Part shown: positions 7,606-16,063 of the stretch, in pieces
How positions within the stretch are numbered: position 1 is the first letter of the stretch
Layout: each line of letters begins with the position of its first letter
Origin: CAZLDI01 sp964558415
Lineage (GTDB): Bacteria; Chloroflexota; Dehalococcoidia; SM23-28-2; RBG-16-64-32
Assembly: GCA_964558415.1 (NCBI GenBank)
Contig: CAZLDI010000010.1
Coordinates: 48,350 to 112,349, forward strand
Reading direction: 5' to 3'
Length of the DNA: 64,000 bases
The notes under the pieces: generated by a model
The model's input: the letters and a program-made list of their open reading frames with translations, nothing else
Databases searched by the model: none
Told to the model about the DNA's origin: nothing
Made by a program: the position numbers and the translations under genes

Positions 7606-10600
7606 ATGTTCGCACGAAGCATTCGCCCCCCTGTCACGCCCGGCGACCCCAATCCGGCTGCCGCCGCGTCTCTTGCGCAAGACCCTTTGCGCGATGTGCG
7701 CGTGCTCAAGCGCTGGGTCAACATTGGTGTCTACGCGGCGATCATCGCTTCGGAGCCGCTGTACATCTTTGTGCTGCACCAGACTCTAACGCAGGTCCTC
7801 GTTGGCCTGGTCATCGGGCTGATCATCGCCTTCGTCGCCATCGAAGGCGCCTTCGCCCAGATGTTTCGCCTGCGCAAGCGCAGCGCCTACCCCAACGTAT
7901 TGCTCGTAGAGCTTGGCAGCGTCGCGACGGTGGCCGAAGCGGCCCCCACTGCGCTCTCCGTCGTTGAACGGCTCCTGGGCGGGCGAGGTTCGCTGCTGGC
8001 GTTAACGGAGGAAGGCGGCGGACTCAGCATCGCCGCCGCGTCGGGCATGGACGAGCCCGATGCGAGGGACTTGCTGGCCGGGTCAATGATCCAGGCCCGC
8101 CACGCCCTGAAACATGGACAGACGGTCTCCCTGGCCTCGTACGGCGGGCGGCGGGACCGCACCACGCTGACCTACATCCCGATCGTGGCGCTTCAGGACA
8201 GGATCGGCGTCCTTGCCGTGCTGTCCGGGCCCCGCAACCGCGATGTCACAGACGAGCAACTGCTCCAGGCCCTGGGTATGGCGCTCGGCCTGTCTCTCGA
8301 CAACCTGCGCCGGCGAGGTGACCTTAACGGCACGCTGTCGCTCTTGACCGCCACCCTCGAGTCCACGGCGGATGGAATCCTTGTCGTCGACGCGCAGGGC
8401 AGGATCAGCAGCCTGAACCAGAACTTCGTCGAGATGTGGGGCATCCCGGAGTCCGTCCTCGCTTCTCGCAGCGACGATGACGCGCTCGGCTTCGTGCTTA
8501 GCCAGCTCAGTGACCCCGAGGAGTTCCTCGCGAAGGTCCGCGAACTCTACGCCCAACCGCGCGCCGAGAGCTTCGACGTCCTCCACTTCAAGGACGGACG
8601 CGTCTTCGAGCGCTACTCCAAGCCCCAGCTCGTCGGCGGCGAAAGCCTTGGACGTGTATGGAGCTTTCGGGATGTGACAGAGCGGCGCCTGGCGGAGGAC
8701 GCTGTCCAGGCGAGCGAGCGGCGCTTCCGCTCGCTAATTGAAAGCAGCGCGGACGGGCTTGCCCTCATCGACTCGGCCGCAGCGGTGCTGTATGCCGGCC
8801 CGTCGACGCAGCGACTCATGGGGTACTCCGCCGAGGAGTTCGTCGGCCTCAATATGCTCAGTCTCGTCCACCCGGAAGACCTGCCCACCGCTGAGATGGA
8901 GCTTGCCGCCGCGGTTGATGATCCGACGAGAGTCGGCGCGGCCGAGCTCAGGCTCAAGCACAAGGATGGCGCCTGGCGCTGGTTCGAAGGCACAGCCCGC
9001 AACCTGCTCGCGGACGCCGCCGTATCGGCGGTCGTGCTCAACTATCGCGACGTGACCGAACGTCGCGCGGCCGAAGAGATGCTGCGGGAGAGCGAGGAGC
9101 GGATGCGCGTCATCCTCGATACCGCTCTCGACGCGATCATCACCATCGACTCCGCCGGCGCGGTCACGAGCTGGAACCCCCAGGCCGAAGCCCTCTTCGG
9201 GTGGTCGCGCGCTGACATCCTGGGGCGCAGCCTGACAGAGACGATCATCCCGGAGCGGTTCGCTGACGCCCACCTGCGCGGCATGAAGCGTTTCCTGGAG
9301 ACCGGGGACGGCCCCGTGCTCAACGAACGGATTGAAGTCGTGGCGAAGAACAGCGCGGGCAGAGAGTTTCCCGTCGAGATCGCGATCGCACCATCGCAGA
9401 CTGCTGATGGCTATACGTTCAGCGCGTTCATTCGCGACATCAGCGCTCGCAAACAGGCGGAAGAGGCCCTGCGGGAAGCCGAGGGGAAGTACCGCACACT
9501 GGTCGAGCGCCTGCCCGGCATCGTCTACGTGGCCCATCCCGGCGAGCACGGGGAATGGCTCTACGTGAGCTCCCAGACTCAGCAACTGCTCGGCTACGGC
9601 CCTGACGAGTGGATGGAGAACCCGCACCTCTGGTTTGAGCGCGTCCACGAAGATGACCGCGACGCATCGCTGGGGCATGGCCGGCGCTGCCAGCTGGCTG
9701 GCGAACCCGTGTCGGTCGAGTACCGGATGTTCCACAAGGACGGCCGCGTCGTTTGGTTCCGCGACGAGGCCATGCTGGTGCGCGATGAGACGCGGCAGCC
9801 GGTGCTCCAGGGCGTGATGTATGACATCACGGAAGAAATGCTGGCCCGCGAAGCCCTCCGCGCGAGCGAGGAACGGTACCGCGGCCTCGTGGACACCGCT
9901 CAGGACTGCATCTTCACCCTCGCTCCTGACGGCCTACTGACCTCCCTCAACCCCGCCTTCGAGACGATGACTGGATGGTCGCGCGAGGAGTGGCTCGGCA
10001 AGCACTTCGCGCCCATCGTCCACCCGGATGAGATGGGCAACGCCTTCGAACTGTTCAATCGGGTGCTTGCCGGCGAGACTATCGCCTACGAGCTGCGCAT
10101 CCTGAAGAAGTCCGGCGAATACCTGACCGGAGAGTTCACGTCCACCCCGTTAATGCAGGACGGCCGCATCGTCAATTTCCTCGGCGTCGCGCGGGACGTC
10201 ACGGAGCGCAAGCAGGCTGAGGACACCATCCGCCACCTCGCCCACCACGATGCGCTCACGGGCCTCCCCAACCGCGCGTTGTTCGAGGACCGCCTCCGCC
10301 AGGCGCTTGCCCAGTCCGCGCGCAGCGGCGACGCGCTCGCCGTCATGTTCCTCGATATCGACCGCTTCAAGCTCGTCAACGATACGATGGGCCACGATAG
10401 CGGCGACCGGCTGCTGCAACAGGTCGCCGAGGAGCTCGGCTCTATCGTGCGCGAAGGTGACACCGTCGCCCGCGTCGGCGGCGACGAGTTCACAATCCTC
10501 TTGACAGGTGTCAGTGGCAAAGAAGGCGCCGTCGATATCGCTGAGCGCATCCTGGACCGCCTCAAGCAGCCGCGTTTGATCGGCAGCCGCGAGTTCCGCG

Positions 10601-11559
10601 TCACTACCAGCATCGGGATCACGGTGTATCCGGGCGACGGAACGGATTCGGAGACCCTGCTCGGCAACGCAGACACCGCCATGTACCGCGCCAAGGAGCT
10701 GGGCCGCGACAACTACCAGCTCTTTTCGCCTGCCATGAACGACACGATGCTGGAGCGCCTCGCCCTCGAGAGCGACCTGCGTAATGCCGTGGAACGCGGC
10801 GAGTTCGTCCTGCACTACCAGCCCATCATCGACGTGAAATCCGGGCAGATAACCGCCGTCGAAGCGCTCATCCGCTGGCGCCATCCCCAGCGCGGCCTCG
10901 TGGCCCCGGACGATTTCATACCGTTTACCGAAGAGACCGGCCTCATCATGCAGATCGGCGAGTACGCGCTGCGCGAGGCCTGCGCGCAGACCCGGGCCTG
11001 GCAGGACGACGGCTTCGATCCTGTCCGCATGATGGTCAACCTCTCCGCCCGCCAGCTGCTCAACGCCGGGCTCGTCAAGGACATCGCCCGCATCCTCGAC
11101 GAAACGGGCCTGCCAGCGGAGTTCCTGCACCTGGAGATTACCGAGAGCGCCGTGATGAAGAACATCGAGTGGAGCGGCATGATACTCCAGCAGCTCCGCG
11201 CGATGGGCATCGCCGTGTCCATCGACGACTTCGGCACCGGCTATTCGTCGCTGGGCTACCTCAAGCGCCTCCCGATAGACGCGGTCAAGATCGACCGCTC
11301 CTTCATCCGCGATCTCGCGACGGACGCCAACGACAACGCCATCGTCACCGCCATCATCGCCATCGCCCGCAGCCTCAAGCTTCGCGTCATCGCCGAGGGC
11401 GTCGAGACCACCGAGCAACTCGACTTCCTGCGCTCCCACCACTGCGACGCCTTCCAGGGCTTCCTCGTCAGCGCCCCCGTCCCCCCGCAGCAGTTCGTGA
11501 AGTTCCTGACCCAGAGCCACCGCCCCCGCGCCAAAATCACCTCCATCCGCTCCGCCTGA
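7606..11559 (+). CDS. membrane-bound PAS(x5)-GGDEF-EAL cyclic-di-GMP protein
   Basis: 1317 residues. Two hydrophobic helices lie near residues 40-90, then a GAF-like region (about 95-235), then five PAS domains starting near residues 245, 370, 500, 625 and 755. The GGDEF domain (about 880-1045) has an intact GGDEF motif near 957 and an upstream RxxD inhibitory site (REGD, five residues before the motif). The EAL domain has EALIRW near 1085 and DDFGTGYSS. Both synthesis and breakdown of c-di-GMP look possible; the PAS/GAF array would sense redox, light or ligand. It is monocistronic, with no visible partner regulator. Confidence 0.93.
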   Translation: MFARSIRPPVTPGDPNPAAAASLAQDPLRDVRVLKRWVNIGVYAAIIASEPLYIFVLHQTLTQVLVGLVIGLIIAFVAIEGAFAQMFRLRKRSAYPNVLLVELGSVATVAEAAPTALSVVERLLGGRGSLLALTEEGGGLSIAAASGMDEPDARDLLAGSMIQARHALKHGQTVSLASYGGRRDRTTLTYIPIVALQDRIGVLAVLSGPRNRDVTDEQLLQALGMALGLSLDNLRRRGDLNGTLSLLTATLESTADGILVVDAQGRISSLNQNFVEMWGIPESVLASRSDDDALGFVLSQLSDPEEFLAKVRELYAQPRAESFDVLHFKDGRVFERYSKPQLVGGESLGRVWSFRDVTERRLAEDAVQASERRFRSLIESSADGLALIDSAAAVLYAGPSTQRLMGYSAEEFVGLNMLSLVHPEDLPTAEMELAAAVDDPTRVGAAELRLKHKDGAWRWFEGTARNLLADAAVSAVVLNYRDVTERRAAEEMLRESEERMRVILDTALDAIITIDSAGAVTSWNPQAEALFGWSRADILGRSLTETIIPERFADAHLRGMKRFLETGDGPVLNERIEVVAKNSAGREFPVEIAIAPSQTADGYTFSAFIRDISARKQAEEALREAEGKYRTLVERLPGIVYVAHPGEHGEWLYVSSQTQQLLGYGPDEWMENPHLWFERVHEDDRDASLGHGRRCQLAGEPVSVEYRMFHKDGRVVWFRDEAMLVRDETRQPVLQGVMYDITEEMLAREALRASEERYRGLVDTAQDCIFTLAPDGLLTSLNPAFETMTGWSREEWLGKHFAPIVHPDEMGNAFELFNRVLAGETIAYELRILKKSGEYLTGEFTSTPLMQDGRIVNFLGVARDVTERKQAEDTIRHLAHHDALTGLPNRALFEDRLRQALAQSARSGDALAVMFLDIDRFKLVNDTMGHDSGDRLLQQVAEELGSIVREGDTVARVGGDEFTILLTGVSGKEGAVDIAERILDRLKQPRLIGSREFRVTTSIGITVYPGDGTDSETLLGNADTAMYRAKELGRDNYQLFSPAMNDTMLERLALESDLRNAVERGEFVLHYQPIIDVKSGQITAVEALIRWRHPQRGLVAPDDFIPFTEETGLIMQIGEYALREACAQTRAWQDDGFDPVRMMVNLSARQLLNAGLVKDIARILDETGLPAEFLHLEITESAVMKNIEWSGMILQQLRAMGIAVSIDDFGTGYSSLGYLKRLPIDAVKIDRSFIRDLATDANDNAIVTAIIAIARSLKLRVIAEGVETTEQLDFLRSHHCDAFQGFLVSAPVPPQQFVKFLTQSHRPRAKITSIRSA

Positions 11560-11691
11560 CACCCGCATAGTGAGCAGCTTCCAACAGATCTCGTACCCGC
11601 CGCGGCTTCGGCCCTGCGGGCCGCCCCCGTAGCTGCAGCGGCTTCAGCCCTGCCTCATCGCCGAAGGCCACTCCCCCGCCTGGCACCCACC

Positions 11692-11798
11692 CCCGTCGCC
11701 CTCTGACCCCTTGCCCCTCTGACCCCTTGCCCCTCGCCCCTCTGCCCCCTGTCCCCTGCCCCCCTGACATCTGTCATCTAACATCTATCATCTATAAT
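11692..11798. repeat. low-complexity C-rich repeats passing into (CTnnCAT) heptamers
   Basis: Short C-rich units repeat first (CCCCTCTGACCCCTTGC occurs twice). From 11764 five in-phase heptamers follow: CTGACAT, CTGTCAT, CTAACAT, CTATCAT, CTATAAT. They are the reverse complement of the AGATGAC heptamers at 62507-62618. The rest of 11560-11691 is GC-rich with short repeats and holds no gene. Confidence 0.8.
11793..11798 (+). promoter_or_regulatory. -10 box TATAAT formed by the last heptamer
   Basis: TATAAT is contained in the fifth heptamer of the upstream tract and ends 6 nt before the ATG at 11805. The spacing fits a leaderless transcript. Confidence 0.65.
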
Positions 11799-11804
11799 CT
11801 CCCC

Positions 11805-12116
11805 ATGGACACCGTCTTCCAGCAGCTAAAGCAATCCCTCGACGCCCGCGAGCCCGCCGTGCTCGCCACCGTCGCCGCCACGCGCGGCTCCACCCCGCGC
11901 AGCCCCGGCGCCCGCATGCTCGTCCGCCCGGACGGCGTCACCTGCGGCACCATCGGCGGCGGCTGCGGCGAATCCGAAGTCATCTACGCCGCCATGGAAG
12001 TCCACGCCGACGGCCGTCCCCGCCTCGTCCACGTAGACCTCACCAACCCCATCGACGGCGACGACAAGATCTGCGGCGGCGTCATGGACATCTTCCTCGA
12101 GCGCATCGACCCGTAG
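11805..12116 (+). CDS. stand-alone CoxI/XdhC N-terminal domain protein
   Basis: 103 residues matching only the XdhC_CoxI N-terminal domain: ATVAATRGSTPRSPGARM, then GTIGGGCGESEV, then the C-terminal DDKICGGVMDIFLERI. The GGGCGE and CGG cysteines, absent from the XdhC-like protein at 5120, are intact here. CoxI-type proteins mature molybdenum hydroxylases. The start at 11805 is chosen because a -10 box lies 6 nt upstream; an in-frame ATG at 11727 would run through the repeat tract and is unlikely. Confidence 0.82.
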   Translation: MDTVFQQLKQSLDAREPAVLATVAATRGSTPRSPGARMLVRPDGVTCGTIGGGCGESEVIYAAMEVHADGRPRLVHVDLTNPIDGDDKICGGVMDIFLERIDP

Positions 12117-12200
12117 GAGCGCGTTTCAAACCCGCCCGCCGCTCACGGACCCGGGTGGAGGGTGGGTGCCCAGTCTCGCATGCTAAAATCGAACCCCGCC

Positions 12201-12392
12201 ATGGCTCTCTCCGAAGCCGACACGCGCGCCAAGCTCATCGATCCCGCCCTCCACGCTCGAGGCTGGACCGAAGCCCTCATCCGCCGCGAAGAGACCGCGC
12301 CCGCCATCGAGATCATCGAAGGCAAAGCCCGCCGCAGCCCTCGCCCTGGCCGCGTCGACCACATCCTCCCGCCCCGGCCGCGCGCCCTTTGA
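12201..12392 (+). pseudogene. hsdR (type I restriction R subunit) N-terminal fragment
   Basis: The first about 55 codons (MALSEADTRAKLIDPALHAR, then a GW-x(5)-IRREET-type stretch and EGKARR) match the start of HsdR/DEAD-helicase subunits of type I restriction enzymes, which normally exceed 700 residues. The frame is lost at about 12385, where IS3-like sequence begins. A remnant -10 TAAAAT lies at 12184. It is a dead scrap of a restriction locus. Confidence 0.7.
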
Positions 12393-12519
12393 GAGAGCCA
12401 CGATCTGCTCCTCCGTGAAGCGACTTCGTGGCATCTCGGTCCTCCTATCGTTCCCTGGAACGCGCCAAGACGGGCGCCTGTTTAGACGGGAGGACCGCGA
12501 TTTAAAGTGGAGCAGGTCA
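12389..12519 (-). mobile_element. IS3-family remnant (5' end of transposase orfA plus terminal repeat)
   Basis: On the minus strand an ATG at 12434 begins MPRSRFTEEQIVALSK, the typical N-terminus of IS3-family OrfA. AGGAGGACCGAG precedes it. The coding sequence breaks after about 15 codons into the hsdR scrap. A possible terminal repeat starting TGACCTGCTCC lies at 12519. The rest of the element is gone. Confidence 0.6.
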
Positions 12520-12573
12520 CACATGGTGTGCAATTGCATGCCTTGACTGCCGAACAGGCGTTCTGTACTATCA

Positions 12574-14757
12574 ATGACTAATATGACGAAAGAGAATGAA
12601 GTTGAAAAAGCGAGTCGGTGTGCCCTCGAGGATGATAGCTTCCCGTTTGAGGAATTAAGCCGAATCGCAGAAGTCGAAAGCTGGCGAAAGGAAATATATC
12701 GCCCCACTTACCACATGCATAAGTGGTGGGCACAACGTCTCGGCTCCGTATTCAGAGGAATCCTCATCGGGGCTCTAACGGAGCCGGGTGGGGAAGTCCT
12801 AGCGAGGTTTTATCGTCCCGTGCGGCTGAAGGGTATCGTCTTCGATCCATTTATGGGGAGCGGCACAACCATAGGGGAAGCCCTGAAGCTCGGCCTTCGT
12901 GCTGTCGGAAGGGACATTAACCCGGTATCAGAATTTATCGTGAGGGTCGCGCTTGCCAAGCATGATCGTTCGAAAGTGGAAGCTGAATTCGCTTCCATCG
13001 AACGTGATGTCCGCGATGCGATAAGGAAACGTTACCAGTGCCTTGGGCCGGATGGATCGGTGGTTGACGCCTTGTACTTCTTTTGGGTCAAGGTAGTTCG
13101 CTGTCCGGGCTGCGACCGAGACGTGGATCTGTTCTCGTCATACGTTTTCGCCAAAAATGCCTACGCTCATCGGATTCCGCGGTGCAGAGTTATCTGCCGT
13201 GGATGCGGAGAGGTAGGCGAGGCGAAGTACGGCGAGCACAATTACGAATGTTCGTCATGCCACGATGAGTTCGATCCCATAGTCGGGCCAGTGCGAGGCG
13301 CCAAGGTCCAGTGTGGCTACTGCCGGCAGGATTTCTCCATAGCAAACGCCGTTCGCCGCGAGGGAGGACCACCCCGGCATCGGATGTATGCCAAGCTCGT
13401 ACTGCACAAGCAAGGCCGGAAGACGTACTTGCGGACAACGGCAGGGGACGCGCTGGCCTATGAAGAGGCAGCCACCGAGCTCAGCCGCCGACCTGGCTTA
13501 TTCCCGGTCGTATCACTGGCGGACGGACACAACACAAAGCAGGTCTTGAACTATGGGTACCGATACTGGCACGAGATGTTCAACGAACGGCAGCTGTTAT
13601 GCCTGGGCCTTCTAGCGGAGCGCATTCGCTCCATAGGCGATACCAAGCTCCGGGATCTATTCATTACCCTATTCTCCGGAACCCTCGAATTTAGCAACAT
13701 GTTCGCGTCTTACAAGGGCGAGGGCACTGGCGCCGTAAGGCATATGTTCTCACATCACGTTTTGAAGCCTGAGAGGATGCCGATAGAGGCTAACGTGTGG
13801 GGCACAAGCAAGAGTTCTGGCTCGTTCGCGACCTTGTTCAAGTCCCGAGTGCTTCGAGCGCTCGATTACGCTGATCGGCCGTTCGAGATTAGAGCCAACG
13901 GTGGCGAAAAGAAGATTTTTTTCCTATCAGATTCGATGGGGTATGAGGCAAGTCGAACCTTTGGTGAGTTCAACGAAGGGAACGTAGCCGTCTATCTTTC
14001 GTGTGGGGATTCCGCAGACACGGATTTGCCGGATGAGAGCATAGACGCAATCGTGACGGACCCTCCCTTTTTTGACAACGTGCACTATTCAGAGCTCGCG
14101 GATTTCTTCTACGTCTGGCAGCAACATGTGGTTCACGGGCCTTCCGGGGGCACTACAACACGACGAGAAGGAGAGGTTCAATCGACCGACGCCGATATCT
14201 TCGCACGTCGGTTGATGGGTGTACTGAGAGAGTGTAAACGTGTTCTCAAGCGTAACGGAATATTGGCGTTCACGTACCACCATTCGCGACCGGATGGCTG
14301 GAAGGCGGTACTCTCGGCGGTTGTCAAGTCTGGCTTTTGGATTACCGCAGTTCAGCCCGTCAAATCGGAAATGTCGGTAGCGACGCCCAAGAGTCGAGCG
14401 AGCCATCCGATTGACGTAGATGTTGTCTTCGTGTGTCGCAAGTCTGGCGTTGCCCAATTTCAGTCACGACCGCTCAAGGATGTGGTAAGTGAGTCGCAAC
14501 ACGAGACGTTGAAGCAGGCTGACCGATTTCTTAAGGTCGGTCGCAGGCTGGGTTACGGCGACTTGAGGGTGGTCTTTTTCGCTCATATGATTCGACAACT
14601 CTCACACTTCGGAAGTGCAGATGAGGCCGATGAACTACTAAATCAACTAGATGACCGGGTCGAATCACTGGTCGATGGCCTGTGGCGCATCCATTCGGAG
14701 GAACCGGTGGTCCATCACGGTCAGTTACCACTCGTCGAGGAGGCGGCGTTGCCGTGA
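12574..14757 (+). CDS. site-specific DNA methyltransferase with zinc-ribbon insert (DUF1156-like)
   Basis: 727 residues. The N-terminus has RPTYHMHKWWAQRLGSVFR, typical of DUF1156-like DNA methylases. The SAM-binding motif I is FDPFMGSGTTIGEA near residue 90 and the catalytic motif IV is TDPPFFDNVHYSE near 495. The order I...IV with about 400 residues between resembles alpha-type amino-methyltransferases. The insert carries several CxxC pairs (CPGC, CRGC, CSSC, CGYC; about residues 177-260) that should form zinc ribbons and may recognise DNA. It is the modification partner of the adjoining nuclease. Codons are visibly richer in A/T than in neighbours, indicating transfer. Confidence 0.88.
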   Translation: MTNMTKENEVEKASRCALEDDSFPFEELSRIAEVESWRKEIYRPTYHMHKWWAQRLGSVFRGILIGALTEPGGEVLARFYRPVRLKGIVFDPFMGSGTTIGEALKLGLRAVGRDINPVSEFIVRVALAKHDRSKVEAEFASIERDVRDAIRKRYQCLGPDGSVVDALYFFWVKVVRCPGCDRDVDLFSSYVFAKNAYAHRIPRCRVICRGCGEVGEAKYGEHNYECSSCHDEFDPIVGPVRGAKVQCGYCRQDFSIANAVRREGGPPRHRMYAKLVLHKQGRKTYLRTTAGDALAYEEAATELSRRPGLFPVVSLADGHNTKQVLNYGYRYWHEMFNERQLLCLGLLAERIRSIGDTKLRDLFITLFSGTLEFSNMFASYKGEGTGAVRHMFSHHVLKPERMPIEANVWGTSKSSGSFATLFKSRVLRALDYADRPFEIRANGGEKKIFFLSDSMGYEASRTFGEFNEGNVAVYLSCGDSADTDLPDESIDAIVTDPPFFDNVHYSELADFFYVWQQHVVHGPSGGTTTRREGEVQSTDADIFARRLMGVLRECKRVLKRNGILAFTYHHSRPDGWKAVLSAVVKSGFWITAVQPVKSEMSVATPKSRASHPIDVDVVFVCRKSGVAQFQSRPLKDVVSESQHETLKQADRFLKVGRRLGYGDLRVVFFAHMIRQLSHFGSADEADELLNQLDDRVESLVDGLWRIHSEEPVVHHGQLPLVEEAALP

Positions 14758-15557
14758 CGGCTTGCCTCGACGTTTTCGCCGAGTGCTATCGTGCGATCCG
14801 ATCTGGCGTTCCAATCGTCCGCGAGAGTTCGCGAGACAAGGAATTCCACCTCCAAAACTGGGTCAGCGACCGTCTTTCAGCGACGGGCCTGACATTTGAG
14901 GGTCGTGGTCGGAACGCGTATCCAGACTTCGTGCTGGTTGATCGGCCTGAGGGATATGAGGTCAAGGGCCTGGCGCATCCTGGCCGCGAATTAAACTACG
15001 ACGCAAACAGCCAGATACCCACCGGTAAACATAGTGGACGCGACATCTTTTACGTCTTCGGGCGGTATCCCACGGGCGACCAGCGCGAGTTTGAGATCAT
15101 TGATCTGATCATCAGTCACGGCAGTTTCCTGAACGCCGACGAGGACTACGTTCACAAGAACCAGCACATCAAAGCGTTTGGCAGCTACGGCGACATTATG
15201 ATTCGGGATCGGAAAATGTACGTTGTCCCAACGCCTCTTGCGTTGACGGTGGGGACCCAGGGACACGCTACTCTGATACTGCCTTCAGGAATCGAAGTTG
15301 ATGATCGCGTAGTTCCAATCGGTGACCTAACCAGGATTGAGGCCGATCAGTTGGTAGTGGGCTATAACTTCGATCTGCGGACGAACAAGATCACGGCTCA
15401 GCTTATTCCGAATCCCCACGCGGGCCGTGAACATCGCTTCACCGCATATCGTATGAACGATGACAGCGAGCGGACTGTCTCACTTCGTGGCCAAGATGTT
15501 GTCGTCGCAGAGCACGAACGAGAACTGGGACGAAGCGAGGCCGAAGGCGACGAATAG
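14754..15557 (+). CDS. PD-(D/E)XK restriction endonuclease
   Basis: 267 residues from the GTG at 14754, which overlaps the methyltransferase stop (GTGA) and follows the site GAGGAGG. The catalytic motif is NAYPDFVLVDRPEGYEVKG (PD near residue 61, ExK near 72), and a basic/aromatic region VFGRYPTGDQREFEIID follows. It should cleave DNA left unmethylated by its partner. The specificity is unknown and no close family name comes to mind. An in-frame ATG upstream at 14682 lies inside the methyltransferase and is less likely. Base composition is like the methyltransferase. Confidence 0.8.
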   Translation: MTACLDVFAECYRAIRSGVPIVRESSRDKEFHLQNWVSDRLSATGLTFEGRGRNAYPDFVLVDRPEGYEVKGLAHPGRELNYDANSQIPTGKHSGRDIFYVFGRYPTGDQREFEIIDLIISHGSFLNADEDYVHKNQHIKAFGSYGDIMIRDRKMYVVPTPLALTVGTQGHATLILPSGIEVDDRVVPIGDLTRIEADQLVVGYNFDLRTNKITAQLIPNPHAGREHRFTAYRMNDDSERTVSLRGQDVVVAEHERELGRSEAEGDE

Positions 15558-15590
15558 GTCCAGCAATGCTTTTGCTGAACATCTGGTCGT

Positions 15591-15941
15591 GTGAAAGACA
15601 TTGATCGTTCAACCCTAGAATCGGCGATTCGGGATCAATTTCGAACTCAGGTAGCGTACCGGCGCTCCGATGGTTCCATATCCGTACACGTGGTCGCCCC
15701 GATCGACATTCGCTTCGGCGAGACGGAAAAGACTGAGGCCACCGAGTATTTGTGGGCCTTTTGCTACGCCGAAGATCTTCCCGAGATGCATCGCTGTGAT
15801 CGGATTCTCTCGGTTCGAGTGCTTGGTGAGCACTTCGACGCACGGGCGCTCCTCGATAGCTGGCCAACCAAGAAGTGGCCCTTACCGCAAGCTTGGCTGG
15901 TCCCCCGTCGATGGGACGCTGAGAAACCTGGCCAGACGTAA
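15591..15941 (+). CDS. small WYL-like domain protein
   Basis: A 116-residue protein starting at GTG 15591. The pattern VAYRRSDGSISVHVVAPIDI, then YLWAFCYAEDLPEMHRCDRI, resembles the WYL domain core (V-x-Y ... V-x-P-x-x-I ... W-x(3)-C ... R-x-x-R-I), but no N-terminal helix-turn-helix is present. WYL domains bind nucleic acids or nucleotides and regulate defence loci. Its place directly after the restriction pair, with the same base composition, suggests it belongs to the cassette, perhaps as a ligand or nucleic-acid sensor. The assignment is by pattern only. Confidence 0.6.
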   Translation: MKDIDRSTLESAIRDQFRTQVAYRRSDGSISVHVVAPIDIRFGETEKTEATEYLWAFCYAEDLPEMHRCDRILSVRVLGEHFDARALLDSWPTKKWPLPQAWLVPRRWDAEKPGQT

Positions 15942-15979
15942 GGGTAAGGGATGCGGGGAAGGTGGCTCCTACCGCACTC

Positions 15980-16008
15980 TTTACACTCTAGCACATATGT
16001 GCTATACT
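15980..16008 (+). promoter_or_regulatory. promoter with a 16-bp palindromic operator in the spacer
   Basis: A -35 TTTACA (15980-15985) and -10 TATACT (16003-16008) are spaced by 17 nt. The spacer is filled by a perfect palindrome, TAGCACATATGTGCTA (15989-16004), overlapping the -10. This is the classic layout of a repressor operator; the repressor is unknown. Confidence 0.7.
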
Positions 16009-16063
16009 CCATACGCCCAATCCGCCCCACCATCGCCACAAATCCCCCGCGAGGAGGCGCCCC

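Noticed and set aside
10150..11568. Long minus-strand open frame (472 codons) opposite the GGDEF/EAL gene
   Set aside because: It mirrors the codon pattern of a clear domain-bearing gene, has no domain of its own and no ribosome site; typical high-GC shadow.
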